Assembly (NCBI GenBank): GCA_963811595.1
Contig: CAWERW010000013.1
Span: 124,001-188,000 of the forward strand
Direction of reading: 5' to 3'
Length of the DNA: 64,000 bases
Source of the DNA: DASQFQ01 sp963811595
Lineage (GTDB): Bacteria > Actinomycetota > Thermoleophilia > Solirubrobacterales > Solirubrobacteraceae
Shown here: positions 1 through 8,324 of the stretch, piece by piece
How the letters are laid out: each line of letters begins with the position of its first letter
Numbering within the stretch: position 1 is the first letter of the stretch
Translations under genes and position numbers: made by a program
Notes under the pieces: generated by a model
Database searches by the model: none
What the model was told of the DNA's origin: nothing
Seen by the model: the letters and a program-made list of their open reading frames with translations, nothing else

Positions 1-868
1 CGACCACGGCGCCGGGCGTCGCGGGGCGCTCGCCCGAGCTGAGCCCGAGGTACGCCCGCTCGATCTTGCCGTCCTTGATCAGCTTCGGCACGACGTCCTT
101 GACGGTGTCGACGGGGACGGCGAAGCCGACGCCGCTGTTGCCGCCGCTCGAGGAGGCGATCTGGGAGTTGACGCCGATCACGCGGCCGGCGGAGTCGAGC
201 AGCGGGCCGCCCGAGTTGCCGGGGTTGATCGCCGCGTCGGTCTGCACGGCGCCGGGGATCGAGAAGCCGTTGGGGGCCTCGATCTCGCGGCCGAGCGCGG
301 AGATGATGCCGGTGGTGACGGTGCCCGACAGGCCGAACGGGCTGCCGATCGCGATCGCGGCCTCACCGGGGCGCAGCGAGCTCGACGCGGCGAGCTGCAG
401 CGGCTTGGGCCCTTCCTCGACCTCGCTCGGGTCGATCTTGAGCACGGCGAGGTCGCTCGACGGGTCCTTGCCGATCAGCTTCGCGTCGATCGGCTCGCCC
501 TTCTCGCCGAAGCGGACCGTGAAGCGGTCGGCGTTCTCGACGACGTGGTCGTTGGTGACGATGTGGCCGGAGCGGTCGATGACCCAGCCGGAGCCGGACG
601 CGGCACGGCCGCCGCCCTGGCCCTCGAAGGAGAGCCGGCCGTCGCCGCCGCGCGCGGACACGAAGACCACGCTGCCGGAGACGCGCTCGTAGAGGTCGGC
701 GACGCTCGTGGGCGCGCTGCTCGGAGCGTCGGGGGAGCTGGGGCTCGTCGTGGTGGTGGTCGTGCGCTCCACCTTGTCGGGGAGCGCGCCGGTGACGGCA
801 AGCAGGGCCACGACGACACCGACTGCGAGCGCACCGAGGAGAATCGAGGGAAGGTGGGAGAAACGCAT
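1..868 (-). CDS. HtrA/DegP-type trypsin-like serine protease (3' end outside window)
   Basis: Membrane-anchored extracytoplasmic protease of the S1C (HtrA) family, expected to degrade or refold damaged exported proteins. Residues 7-30 form a hydrophobic N-terminal anchor, followed by a Thr/Ser/Pro-rich linker (about 36-55). The protease domain carries the full triad: His108 in TNDHVV, Asp139 in SDLAVL and Ser219 in GNSGGPL. About 289 codons are visible; the frame is still open at the window edge, where a PDZ domain would be expected to begin. The ATG start at 868 was chosen because it directly precedes the anchor (MRFSHLPSILL). It lies downstream of gpsA on the same strand with a 77-bp gap that holds a 16-bp imperfect palindrome. 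Family assignment is secure; the exact substrate is unknown. Confidence 0.93.
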   Translation of the reverse strand, partial: MRFSHLPSILLGALAVGVVVALLAVTGALPDKVERTTTTTTSPSSPDAPSSAPTSVADLYERVSGSVVFVSARGGDGRLSFEGQGGGRAASGSGWVIDRSGHIVTNDHVVENADRFTVRFGEKGEPIDAKLIGKDPSSDLAVLKIDPSEVEEGPKPLQLAASSSLRPGEAAIAIGSPFGLSGTVTTGIISALGREIEAPNGFSIPGAVQTDAAINPGNSGGPLLDSAGRVIGVNSQIASSSGGNSGVGFAVPVDTVKDVVPKLIKDGKIERAYLGLSSGERPATPGAVV

Positions 869-910
869 GGCGGGCATGCTGGTCGCGATTCGACAAAGCT
901 CTCTAAGAAG

Positions 911-926
911 AGCCTTCGCGAGGGCT
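911..926. repeat. 16-bp near-perfect palindrome between gpsA and the htrA-like gene
   Basis: AGCCTTCGCGAGGGCT reads as a palindrome with one mismatched pair, centred on TCGCGA. It sits in the 77-bp gap upstream of the HtrA-like start, next to a short T-run and a second small dyad. It could be an operator for the protease gene or a weak terminator for gpsA. The sequence alone does not decide. Confidence 0.4.
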
Positions 927-945
927 AAAACCTGACCGCGGTCCG

Positions 946-2034
946 CTAGCGGCGCCGCGCGAGGCGCGACTTCGTGCGCTGGCGCCAGCGCGCCCACGCC
1001 ACCGCGGAGCCGAAGCGGGCGGGCGGCGGCACCGTGGCGCGGACCTGCGCGACCCACTCGTCGAGCGGCAGCTCGCCCGCGATCAGGCGGTTGAGCGCGT
1101 TGGTCACCGGCGCGTCGATGTGGGCGCGCGCGAGCGCGTTGGCGAGCAGCGGCACGAGGTCGAGCGCCTCGACGGCCTGGCCGATGCGCTCGGGGATCTC
1201 GGCCGCCGGCACGCCCTCGGCGAGCAGCTCGCCCGCCTTGCGGTTGCGGCTCTGCGGGGCGAGCGCGGTGCCGACGAGGTCGCCGGTGCCGGCCAGGCCG
1301 ATCATCGACTCGGGCCGCGCGCCCTGCTGCTCGGCGTAGCGCCAGACCTCGAGGAAGATGTGGCCGGCCGCGGCGCCCGCCGCGTTGAGGCCCTGGCGCT
1401 GGGTGGCGCCGGCGGCCAGCGCCGCGGCGTTCTTGGCGGCGCCGGCGAGCTCGACGCCGATCGGGTCGCTCGACCGCTCGCAGACGACGCCCGCGCGCGT
1501 GAAGACGCCGGAGATCGCGGCGGCGAGCCGCTCGTCGGTCGAGGCGGCGACGAGCCCGGCGCCCGCGGTCACCATCTCGTGCGCGTGCGCGGGGCCGCCG
1601 ATGCAGGCGACGCGCGAGCCGCCGAGGCTCGCGCTCAGCAGCACGGTGGGGGCGATCCCATGCGGCGGCACGAGCCCCTTGGCGAGCGAGATGACCGGCG
1701 TGCGGCGGTCCAGCCCGCGCTCGGACAGGTTGCCGATGACGCCCGCGAGCCCGCCCGACGGGACGCCGAGGAAGACGTAGTCGACGCGGCCGAGGCCGTC
1801 GTCGACCGGCTCGATGCGCAGCTCGCGCGGGAGCGTGACGCCGGGCAGGTAGGCGCGGTTCTCGCGATCGGTCTCGAGCCGGTGGCACTGCTCGCGCGTG
1901 CGCGTCTGCAGCGTGGTGCGGAAGCCACCGCGGGCGAGCAGCACGGCGACCGCGGTCCCGAACGATCCGGCGCCCACGACGACGGCGCGCCGCGTGCCCG
2001 GCGAGGGCAGCGCGAGGTGCGGGCGAGGCGGCAT
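946..2034 (-). CDS. gpsA: NAD(P)+-dependent glycerol-3-phosphate dehydrogenase
   Basis: Reduces dihydroxyacetone phosphate to sn-glycerol 3-phosphate for phospholipid synthesis in the cytoplasm. The N-terminal Rossmann loop GAGSFGTA lies at residues 21-28, SLAKG at 116-120 with Lys119, GGPAHAHE at 146-153, the catalytic Lys201 within ELAGAAKN, and the C-terminal GTGDL (249-253) and SRNRK (262-266) motifs of the family. The 362-aa length is slightly above the usual 330-340 because of short N- and C-terminal basic extensions. Several motif positions are divergent: GGPAHAHE instead of the usual GPSFAxE, and GTGDLVGT instead of GLGDLxLT. It may therefore be an actinobacterial paralogue of a housekeeping copy. 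It is downstream of the Clp-N gene by about 30 bp and probably cotranscribed with it. Confidence 0.92.
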   Translation of the reverse strand: MPPRPHLALPSPGTRRAVVVGAGSFGTAVAVLLARGGFRTTLQTRTREQCHRLETDRENRAYLPGVTLPRELRIEPVDDGLGRVDYVFLGVPSGGLAGVIGNLSERGLDRRTPVISLAKGLVPPHGIAPTVLLSASLGGSRVACIGGPAHAHEMVTAGAGLVAASTDERLAAAISGVFTRAGVVCERSSDPIGVELAGAAKNAAALAAGATQRQGLNAAGAAAGHIFLEVWRYAEQQGARPESMIGLAGTGDLVGTALAPQSRNRKAGELLAEGVPAAEIPERIGQAVEALDLVPLLANALARAHIDAPVTNALNRLIAGELPLDEWVAQVRATVPPPARFGSAVAWARWRQRTKSRLARRR

Positions 2035-2063
2035 CCGTCAGGTACCTCGCGACCTTCCGCGGG

Positions 2064-2705
2064 TTACTGGCGCGCGCGCTCCAGCGCGGCGCGCAGCGCC
2101 TCGGGCGTCACGCCGAGGTCGGTGAGCGCGCGGCCGAGCAGCGCCGAGCGGTCGGCGAGCGCGAGCAGCAGGTCGCCCGCGTCGGGCTCCTTCGCCCCCC
2201 GCAGGCCCGCGATCTCGCGCGCCGAGGAGACCAGCGCCGGCGCGAGGCCGGGGGTCGCGGGCTCCCGCGGCTTCGGTCTCCTGGCCTCGAACAGCGTCGT
2301 GCGCACAAGGTCAGGCGGGGCACCGAGGAGGGTGAGCACGTTCGCGGTGCGGGAGTCGCGCTCGATCAGCAGCGCCAGCAGCAGGTGCTCGGTGCCGACG
2401 AAGGCGTCCTTGAGGCCCAGGGCCTGGCGCGGGGCGCCGTCGAGGGTGCCTCGCGCGCGCGGGCTGAACGGGAGCTCGCCGGCGCCGCCGCCGCCCGGGG
2501 GCACCTCCGCGGCAACCTGCGCGCGGGCTCCGGCCAGCGTCACGCCCAGCTTCGCGAAGGTCTGGCCGGCCGGACCGTTCCCGTCGGCGACGAGGCCGAG
2601 CAGCAGGTGCTCGGTGCCGACGAGCGGGTGGCCCATCGCGCGCGCCTCCTCCTGCGCGCGCGCGATCGCGGCGCGCGCCGGCTCGTTGAAGCGCTCGAGA
2701 TTCAC
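2064..2705 (-). CDS. Clp N-terminal repeat protein without an ATPase domain
   Basis: A 213-aa protein made only of Clp-N (ClpC/ClpA N-domain) repeats. The first repeat begins FNEPARAAIARAQEEAR and contains GTEHLLLGL. A second contains FVGTEHLLLALL near residue 105, and a third degenerate copy (AREIAGL through ALGRALTDLGVTPEAL) ends the protein. In ClpC these repeats bind substrates and adaptors. With no AAA+ module here, the protein could act as a stand-alone adaptor or decoy for the Clp machine (inference). The start is a GTG whose last two bases overlap the TGA of the upstream glycerate kinase gene (GTGA). Longer readings of this frame are antisense-type noise of the kinase gene. It sits between glycerate kinase and gpsA, probably in one operon. 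Confidence 0.85.
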   Translation of the reverse strand: MNLERFNEPARAAIARAQEEARAMGHPLVGTEHLLLGLVADGNGPAGQTFAKLGVTLAGARAQVAAEVPPGGGGAGELPFSPRARGTLDGAPRQALGLKDAFVGTEHLLLALLIERDSRTANVLTLLGAPPDLVRTTLFEARRPKPREPATPGLAPALVSSAREIAGLRGAKEPDAGDLLLALADRSALLGRALTDLGVTPEALRAALERARQ

Positions 2706-3709
2706 GCGTCCCCCGTCGCCAGCCGCTCCCCGAGCGCCTCGGCGGCGCGCTCGACCTCCTCGAGCGTGGTCGCCGCCGTGACGACCTGGAGGTCGATCAT
2801 GCGCTTGCCGAACTGGTCGAGCGCGTCGGTGCCCACGATCGCGTGCAGCGGTACGCCCGCCTGGCGCGTGCGCGTGCCGATCTCGCCCACGAGCTTGCCC
2901 TGCAGCGTCTGCTCGTCGAGCTTGCCCTCGCCGGTGATGACGGCGCGCGCGGCGCGCATGCGCTCGTCGAAGCCGAGCGCGTCGAGGATCCACGGGGCGC
3001 CGGCCTCGAGCTCTGCGTCGTGCGCGGCCCACAGCCCGCCGGAGAGCCCGCCGGCCGCGCCGGTCATGGGCACCCCGCGCGGGTCGCGGGGGAACGTCCG
3101 GGCGAGCTCGTCGAGGCGCTGGGTGAGGCGCTTGACCATGTCGGGATCGGCGCCCTTCTGCGGGCCGAAGACCTCGGCGCAGCGCTCCCACGGGACCTGG
3201 ACGTCGGAGAGCACGACGATCTTGGCGCCTTGCAGGCCGCCGGCGTCCTCGATCGCCTCCAGCGCGCCGGCGCCGCCGTCGGTGGTGGCCGAGCCGCCGA
3301 CCGCGACGAGGATCACCTGCGCGCCGCGCTCGACGGCGTCGGCGATCAGCTGGCCGGTGCCGTACGTCGTGGCGTTCCAGGCGTCGCGCTCGGACTCGTC
3401 GACGAGGCTGAGGCCGGACGCCGCGGCCATCTCGATCAGCGCGGTGCCGCCGTCCTCGATCAGCCCGTAGCCGGCTTCGATCTCGCGGTTCAGCGGGTCC
3501 CGGACCGTGGCCGAGGCGGTCTCGCCGCCGAGGTTGACGAGCAGCGCGTCGAGCGTGCCGTCGCCGCCGTCGGCGAGCGGCAGCAGGTCGGGCGGCATCA
3601 GGCCGGCGCGCTCGAGGCCGCGGCCGATCGCGCCGGCGACCTCGGCGGCGCGGAGCGTGCCCTTGAAGGAGTCGGGGGCGACGAGCACCGGACGCTCAGG
3701 GACAGACAC
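2702..3709 (-). CDS. Glycerate kinase (GarK/GlxK family)
   Basis: Phosphorylates D-glycerate with ATP, feeding glyoxylate or serine-derived glycerate into glycolysis. Diagnostic motifs are DSFKGT (residues 13-18), PLADGGDGT (44-52) and GGSATTDGGAG (138-148), plus the C-terminal VITGEGKLDEQT. At 335 aa it is somewhat shorter than typical 375-380-aa members, without loss of these motifs. The start is GTG at 3709. It is the first gene of a tight minus-strand group: its TGA overlaps the GTG of the Clp-N gene. Only 26 bp separate it from the divergent broken winged-helix gene, so its promoter must overlap that gene's 5' end. Whether the product is 2- or 3-phosphoglycerate cannot be read from sequence. 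Confidence 0.93.
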   Translation of the reverse strand: MSVPERPVLVAPDSFKGTLRAAEVAGAIGRGLERAGLMPPDLLPLADGGDGTLDALLVNLGGETASATVRDPLNREIEAGYGLIEDGGTALIEMAAASGLSLVDESERDAWNATTYGTGQLIADAVERGAQVILVAVGGSATTDGGAGALEAIEDAGGLQGAKIVVLSDVQVPWERCAEVFGPQKGADPDMVKRLTQRLDELARTFPRDPRGVPMTGAAGGLSGGLWAAHDAELEAGAPWILDALGFDERMRAARAVITGEGKLDEQTLQGKLVGEIGTRTRQAGVPLHAIVGTDALDQFGKRMIDLQVVTAATTLEEVERAAEALGERLATGDA

Positions 3710-3735
3710 GGCGGCATCGTGTCACGCTTGCGGCC

Positions 3736-4795
3736 GTGGAGGTCGCCGCCGATCAGGCGCTCGCGTTCCGCGTCGCGGGGCACCACCTCGACCGGCGGGT
3801 CGGGGCGAGCGAGGCGGTGGCCGCGATCGGGCTGCAGCAGTACCCGCCCGGATGGGGCGCGCCGGCGGCGCTGCGGGCGCGCTCGATCGAGCCGATGCCC
3901 GGCGACGTGATCCAGGTCAACTCGTTCCGCGGCGCCCCGTACGTCGTGCCGCGCCGCGACGCCCGCGTGTTCACCGCGGCGCTCGTGCCGGACGACCCGG
4001 GGCAGCTGAAGGCGCTCGTCGGCGCGGTCAACTCGAAGGAGGCGCGCGACGAGGGTTTCGAGGTGCCGGAGGCGATGCAGATCGTGGTCGACGCCGCCCG
4101 CGACGGGCTCGCCGACGGCCCGCTGGGACGCGACGACTTCCACCAGGCGCTGCGCGAGCGCGTGCCGCAAGGGCTGCTGCCGTGGTGCGCCAACTGCAAG
4201 AGCCACCACGTGCGCCCGGGCTTCTGGCGCACGCTCGGGCCGCTCGAGGTGACCTACATGCCGGAGAAGGCGACGTTCGCGCTGGCGAAGCCGCCGCGAA
4301 GATGGCGCTCGCGAAGGCGCGCGCCGAGCTCGTGCGGCGCTTCCTGCGCGTGTTCGGGCCGGCATCGGCGCCGGACCTGGCGACCTGGGCGCAGACGGGG
4401 TCGGCTCATGCAAAACGGCTCTTCGAGGGCGTGTCCGAGGAGTTGGCGGAGACCGATCGCGGGTTCGTTCTCGCCGAGGACGTGGCGCGGCTCGAGTCGC
4501 CGCCCGCGCGCGACAGGGCGTGCGGCTGCTCGGCGGCTTCGACCCGTGGGTCACGATGCCCGATCGCGAGGCGCTGGTCGGGGCGAACGGCGCATTGAGG
4601 AAGAAGCTGTTCCCGTCGATCGGGCGGCCGGGCGTCGTGCTCGCCGACGGCGTCATGGCCGGGCTGTGGAAGGGGCGGAAGCAGGGTCGGGCGCTCGAGG
4701 TCTCCGTCGAGTGGATCGGCCCCGAGGCCGACATCGCCGACGAAGCCGCGGCGATGGCTTCGTTACGCGGTTGCGACGAGGCGCGCATCGTCTGA
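3736..4795 (+). pseudogene. Winged-helix (HTH_42/YcaQ-like) protein broken by two frameshifts
   Basis: A GTG start at 3736 opens a frame with the look of the HTH_42 'winged helix DNA-binding domain-containing' family, including an unusual WCANC cluster near residue 153. Similarity leaves this frame at about 4290-4300 and resumes in the next frame with KMALAKARAELVRRFLRVFG. It then switches frame again near 4515, resuming with VRLLGGFDPW, the usual C-terminal family motif, and ends at TGA 4793-4795. Both shifts are in the same direction, each equal to a one-base loss. A near-repeat (gcgctggcgaag / gcgctcgcgaag) lies at the first junction. The pieces together match a full-length gene of about 350 codons. 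Either the gene is dead or the assembly has two errors. An intact relative lies at 42379-43389. Confidence 0.75.
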
Positions 4796-4906
4796 GCCGT
4801 CTCTGCGCCGAGTCTGCGGAGAGAGCAGGCGAGCGGCCGCGGGTGAGGGAGGGTGGTTCGAATGCAGCCCCCGTTTCGCTCGTCTCCGGCCCGCCTCCAG
4901 CCCTGT

Positions 4907-4945
4907 CCCGAGAGAAACGCGGCTCCTGGCCCTGTTTCTCCCGGG
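4907..4945. terminator. 12-bp stem hairpin between broken winged-helix gene and AbiEi/DUF559 gene
   Basis: CCCGAGAGAAAC (4907-4918) pairs with GTTTCTCCCGGG (4934-4945) with one mismatch, around a 15-nt loop. It lies in the 167-bp gap that otherwise holds no gene, 18 bp before the ATG of the AbiEi/DUF559 gene. There is no U-tract after it. It may terminate the upstream gene or control the downstream one. Confidence 0.45.
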
Positions 4946-4962
4946 TCTGGTTGCCCGGCGTC

Positions 4963-5850
4963 ATGATGGCGAGAGAAGCGGGGGCCGGGCGGGTGATCGT
5001 GGCGGTCGCGGCCAGCCAGCATGGGGCCGTCACCTCGATGCAGCTGTTCGCCCGCGGCGTGACGCGTGATGAGCTCCGCCACCGCGTCGGGCAGGGCTGG
5101 CTGCGGCGCCGGCACCGAGGCGTCTACCTCGTCGGCCCGTTGGAGACGCCGTTCTCGCTGGCGATGGCGGCCGTGCTGGCCTACGGCGACGGAGCCCTGC
5201 TGAGCCACCACTCGGCCGCGGTCGTATGCGGCATCCGTCCGCCGCCGGCCGAACCGCTCCACGTCACGGTCGCGCGCGACGTCCGCAGCCGCGATGGCAT
5301 CCGCGTCCACCGCGCCACGCTCCACCCCGCCGACGTCACCCGCCGCCACGGGATCCCGGTCACCTCGCCGGAGCGGACGCTCCTCGACCTCGCGGCCACG
5401 GAGCGCGACGTCGACCGCGCGCTGAACGAGGCCCGGATCCTCCGCCTCGTCTCAGACCCTTCCCTCGATGAGCAGTTCAGCCGTTACCCGCGGCACCGGG
5501 GAGCGGCCGCGTTGAAGGACGCGGCACACGCCGCTCCAGGCTTCACCAGATCCGAGGCTGAGCGCAGAGCGCTCCGGCTGATCCGCCGAGCACGGCTTCC
5601 TGAGCCGGAGACCAACGTCCGCCTCCACGGCTACGAGGTCGACTTCCTCTGGCGTGACCAACGGCTGATCGCCGAGATCGACGGCTACGCCTTCCACTCG
5701 ATGCGCAGTTCGTTCGAGCGCGACCGCCGCCGGGACCAGCGTCTGATGACGGCCGGCTACACCGTCATCAGAGTCACGTGGCGTCAGCTCACCGAGGAGC
5801 CCGAGGCCGTCGTGGCGACGCTCGCTAGCGCCCTGACGGCTCGCGCATGA
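4963..5850 (+). CDS. AbiEi antitoxin-like winged helix fused to a DUF559 nuclease-like domain
   Basis: 295-aa protein. Residues 10-90 are an AbiEi-type winged-helix region (ASQHGAVTSMQLFARGV, then RRRHRGVYLVG). Residues about 190-290 are a DUF559 domain, a PD-(D/E)XK-like very-short-patch-repair fold: EVDFLWRDQRLIAEIDGY gives the expected D...E pattern, followed by FERDRRRDQRLMTAGYTVIRVTW. Such stand-alone fusions are common and multi-copy in actinobacteria. The name implies an antitoxin, but no toxin gene is adjacent, so a classical toxin-antitoxin role is not supported. The frame is open far upstream through the neighbouring gene; ATG 4963 was chosen because the domain begins just after it. 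GC content looks a little lower than that of its neighbours. Its 3' end overlaps the convergent small gene by 26 bp. Confidence 0.82.
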   Translation: MMAREAGAGRVIVAVAASQHGAVTSMQLFARGVTRDELRHRVGQGWLRRRHRGVYLVGPLETPFSLAMAAVLAYGDGALLSHHSAAVVCGIRPPPAEPLHVTVARDVRSRDGIRVHRATLHPADVTRRHGIPVTSPERTLLDLAATERDVDRALNEARILRLVSDPSLDEQFSRYPRHRGAAALKDAAHAAPGFTRSEAERRALRLIRRARLPEPETNVRLHGYEVDFLWRDQRLIAEIDGYAFHSMRSSFERDRRRDQRLMTAGYTVIRVTWRQLTEEPEAVVATLASALTARA

Positions 5851-6175
5851 TCGCGCCGATGGTGACCTTGAGGTCCTTGCGGTAGTAGACGTCGGACCAC
5901 GGGCCGTTGCCGCCCTTCGTCCAGTCGAAGTACGTCCAGCCCTTGATCGGCTCGAGCGGCGGCTTCTTCACGATCGCGCGTGCGCGCTTGCAGGAGATGC
6001 GCTTCTTGCCCTTGACGAGGTAGACGCGGAAGCTCGAGCCGAAGCGCGAGGCGGTCTTGCACTTCTTCGAGCCCTTCGTCGAGTTGGGCATCTTCGGCGG
6101 GTTCTGGGCGTCCTGGGCCGCGGCGCTCGGGGCGAGCAGGGCGAGGGCGAGGACTGCGATGAGGAATGCGCGCAT
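5825..6175 (-). CDS. Small exported protein, unknown function
   Basis: A 116-aa protein with a clear Sec signal peptide (MRAFLIAVLALALLAPSAAA), then a basic region with paired cysteines (KKCKTASRF and RISCKRARA) and an aromatic C-terminal part (GWTYFDWTKGGNGPWSDVYY). ATG 6175 is preferred to an in-frame start five codons earlier because it begins the signal peptide directly. It follows another small exported protein gene by 14 bp on the same strand, so the two may be cotranscribed. I do not recognise a family. The two cysteines could form a disulfide outside the cell. Confidence 0.7.
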   Translation of the reverse strand: MRAFLIAVLALALLAPSAAAQDAQNPPKMPNSTKGSKKCKTASRFGSSFRVYLVKGKKRISCKRARAIVKKPPLEPIKGWTYFDWTKGGNGPWSDVYYRKDLKVTIGAIMREPSGR

Positions 6176-6189
6176 GAGGACGGCGCACA

Positions 6190-6465
6190 CTAGCGCGGGA
6201 TCTTCACCTCGATCGGGTCGACGAGGGCGAGGCAGAGCTCGCCATCCTCACTGCGTCGTAACCGCTTCGGGCACCCGTCCGCCGTCGGCTCCTCCTTCGT
6301 GATCCGGTACCACGCGACGGAGCTGTCGCACGACGTGCGGTCCTCCAGGATCGTCAGGCAGTCCTTCGGGCCGTACCGCCGGTAGGTGCCGTCGCTCCCG
6401 AGCACGGTGACGCTGAACACCGCGGCGGCGCAGAGAAGGGCGAGTGCCGACAACCAGAACTTCAA
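6190..6465 (-). CDS. Small membrane-anchored or secreted protein, unknown function
   Basis: 91 aa. A hydrophobic segment at residues 2-20 (KFWLSALALLCAAAVFSV) acts as signal peptide or anchor. The exported part has four cysteines (DCLTILEDRTSCDSS, DGCPKRL, ELCLALV), compatible with two disulfides. No ATG or GTG fits: the only sensible initiator is TTG 6465, because the next upstream ATG frame stops at once and other starts fall inside the divergent kinase gene. The kinase begins 18 bp away. No family recognised. Confidence 0.6.
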   Translation of the reverse strand: MKFWLSALALLCAAAVFSVTVLGSDGTYRRYGPKDCLTILEDRTSCDSSVAWYRITKEEPTADGCPKRLRRSEDGELCLALVDPIEVKIPR

Positions 6466-6483
6466 GGCGCGACCATATCCGCC

Positions 6484-7089
6484 GTGATCGTCGACGACCT
6501 CGACACGCTCCTCGCCCGCGCGCGTGAGCTCGCACGCCCGGGCGCCCGCGCCATCCTCGGCATCGCGGGCGCGCCGGGCGGTGGCAAGTCGACGCTCGCG
6601 CGGCTCGTGGCCGACGCGCTGGGCGACGCCGCCGTGCTCGTGCCGATGGACGGCTTCCACCTCGCGCAGGCGGAGCTCGTCCGCCTGGGCATCCGCGACC
6701 GCATGGGCGCACCGCACACGTTCGACGCCGCCGGCTACGTGGCGCTGCTCAAGCGCCTCCGCGCGGCCGAGGAGACCGTCTACGCCCCCGAGTTCCGCCG
6801 CCCGCCCGAGGAGCCGATCGCCGGCGCGATCGCCGTCCCGCCCGACACGCCGCTCGTCGTCACGGAGGGGAACTACCTACTGCTGTGGGACGCGGTGCCG
6901 CCGCTGCTCGACGAGTCCTGGTACGTCGAGATGGACGAGGCCACGCGCCTCGAGTGGCTGATCGCCCGCCACGTCGAGTCCGGAAAGACGCCGGAGGAGG
7001 CGCACGCCTGGGTGATGCGCTCCGACCAGGCCAACGCCGCGGTGATCGCACCGACGCGCGAGCGCGCCGACGTGATCGTCCGGCTCTAG
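6484..7089 (+). CDS. P-loop nucleoside/pantothenate kinase-like protein
   Basis: 201-aa cytoplasmic kinase with Walker A GAPGGGKST at about residues 28-36 and the motif VLVPMDGFHLAQAEL typical of the uridine kinase/pantothenate kinase-like (PRK09270, YggC) group. VVTEGNYLLLWD acts as the Walker B-like strand. The C-terminal half has the usual lid and RHVESGKTPEEAHAWV helix. Members phosphorylate small hydroxylated substrates (nucleosides, pantothenate, sugars); the substrate here is not determined. The GTG start at 6484 sits 18 bp from the divergent small exported gene. The gene ends overlapping the convergent cysN stop by 4 bp. Confidence 0.87.
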   Translation: MIVDDLDTLLARARELARPGARAILGIAGAPGGGKSTLARLVADALGDAAVLVPMDGFHLAQAELVRLGIRDRMGAPHTFDAAGYVALLKRLRAAEETVYAPEFRRPPEEPIAGAIAVPPDTPLVVTEGNYLLLWDAVPPLLDESWYVEMDEATRLEWLIARHVESGKTPEEAHAWVMRSDQANAAVIAPTRERADVIVRL

Positions 7090-8324
7090 GCGACCATGCC
7101 CGCGCCGACCGTCTCGTGCGTGCCCTCGTCGATGAGCACGAACGCGCCGGTCACGCGGTTGGCGGCGTAGGGCTCGACGGGCAGTGGCCGCGACACCCGC
7201 ACCCGGAGCCGGCCGATGTCGTTCAGCGACAACCCCTCGGTCTCCCGGCGCTCGGCATCAGCGAGGTCGAGTCGGTCCACAACCTCGTCGATGACGGCAC
7301 GAACCGTGGCGGTTCCGTGCTTCAACGCCAGCCGTGCGCCGGCGGAGAGCGGGCGCTCGGAGAGCCAGCAGACGTCGGCGTCGAACGACCGGGACGGCGA
7401 GGGGGCGGGCGAGGTGGCGAGCAGATCCCCGCGGGACAGGTCGAGCTCCCTGTCAATGCGAACGGACACGGACTGTCCCGGCAGCGCCACCTCGAGCGGA
7501 TCGCCACCGGCCTCGACGGCGGTCACCCGTGCAGACGCGCCCGAAGGGAGGGCGATCACCTCGGCGCCCGGGCGCAGCTCGCCGCCGGCCACGCGCCCCG
7601 CATAGGCGCGCGAATCGCCGCGCAGGACCCACTGGATCGGGAAGCGCAGCCCGCCCGGCTCGCCGGCCGGCAGCTCGACCGTCTCGAGGTGCTCGAGCAG
7701 CGCCGGCCCGGCGTACCACTCCAGCCGCTCCGACCGCGAGACGACGTTGTCGCCGTGCAGCGCGCTGATCGGCAGCGGCGTCACCGCTCCCAGGCCGACC
7801 TGCGAGGCGAAGCAGTCGAAGTCGGTGACGATGCGGTCGAAGACCTCCTCCGACCAGTCCACGAGGTCCATCTTGTTGACCGCCAGCACCACGTGCCCGA
7901 CCCGCAGCAGCGCCGCCACCGCGGCGTGCCGGCGCGTCTGCTCGACCACGCCGTGCCGCGCGTCGACGAGCACGATCGCCGCCTGCGCGGTCGAGGCGCC
8001 CGTGACCATGTTGCGCGTGTACTGCTCGTGCCCGGGCGTGTCGGCGAGGATGAAGCGTCGCCGCGGCGTCGCGAAATAGCGGTGCGCGACGTCGATCGTG
8101 ATGCCCTGCTCGCGCTCGGCCCGCAGGCCGTCGGTGAGCAGCGCGAGGTCGAGGTGCCCGTTGCCGTTGCGGGCGTGCGAGACCTCCGCGAGGTGCTCGA
8201 GCTGGTCGCTCAGGATCGACTTCGCGTCGTACAGCAGCCGCCCGATCAGCGTCGACTTCCCGTCGTCCACCGAGCCGGCCGTCGCGAGCCGCAGCGTGTC
8301 GACCGTCTCAGAAGTAGCCGGCAA
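7086..8324 (-). CDS. cysN: Sulfate adenylyltransferase subunit 1 (regulatory GTPase)
   Basis: Couples GTP hydrolysis to formation of adenosine 5'-phosphosulfate (APS) by the CysDN complex. G1 is GSVDDGKST (residues 17-25), G3 is DTPGHE (95-100) and G4 is NKMD (150-153), with REQGITID as switch I. The C-terminal part holds the two EF-Tu-like beta-barrel domains. At 412 aa it lacks a fused APS kinase (CysC), so the product stays APS, in line with the APS-type reductase in the same operon. Its start overlaps the 3' end of cysD by 17 bp, which suggests translational coupling. Confidence 0.96.
   Translation of the reverse strand: MPATSETVDTLRLATAGSVDDGKSTLIGRLLYDAKSILSDQLEHLAEVSHARNGNGHLDLALLTDGLRAEREQGITIDVAHRYFATPRRRFILADTPGHEQYTRNMVTGASTAQAAIVLVDARHGVVEQTRRHAAVAALLRVGHVVLAVNKMDLVDWSEEVFDRIVTDFDCFASQVGLGAVTPLPISALHGDNVVSRSERLEWYAGPALLEHLETVELPAGEPGGLRFPIQWVLRGDSRAYAGRVAGGELRPGAEVIALPSGASARVTAVEAGGDPLEVALPGQSVSVRIDRELDLSRGDLLATSPAPSPSRSFDADVCWLSERPLSAGARLALKHGTATVRAVIDEVVDRLDLADAERRETEGLSLNDIGRLRVRVSRPLPVEPYAANRVTGAFVLIDEGTHETVGAGMVA

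Noticed and set aside
4840..4885. A T-loop-like GGTTCGAATGC that resembles the 3' end of a tRNA
   Set aside because: No acceptor, D or anticodon arm can be built around it on either strand, and no matching 5' half is present.
4963..5850. AbiE-type toxin-antitoxin or phage-defence system
   Set aside because: Only the AbiEi-like winged helix is present, fused to DUF559; no AbiEii nucleotidyltransferase or other toxin is adjacent.
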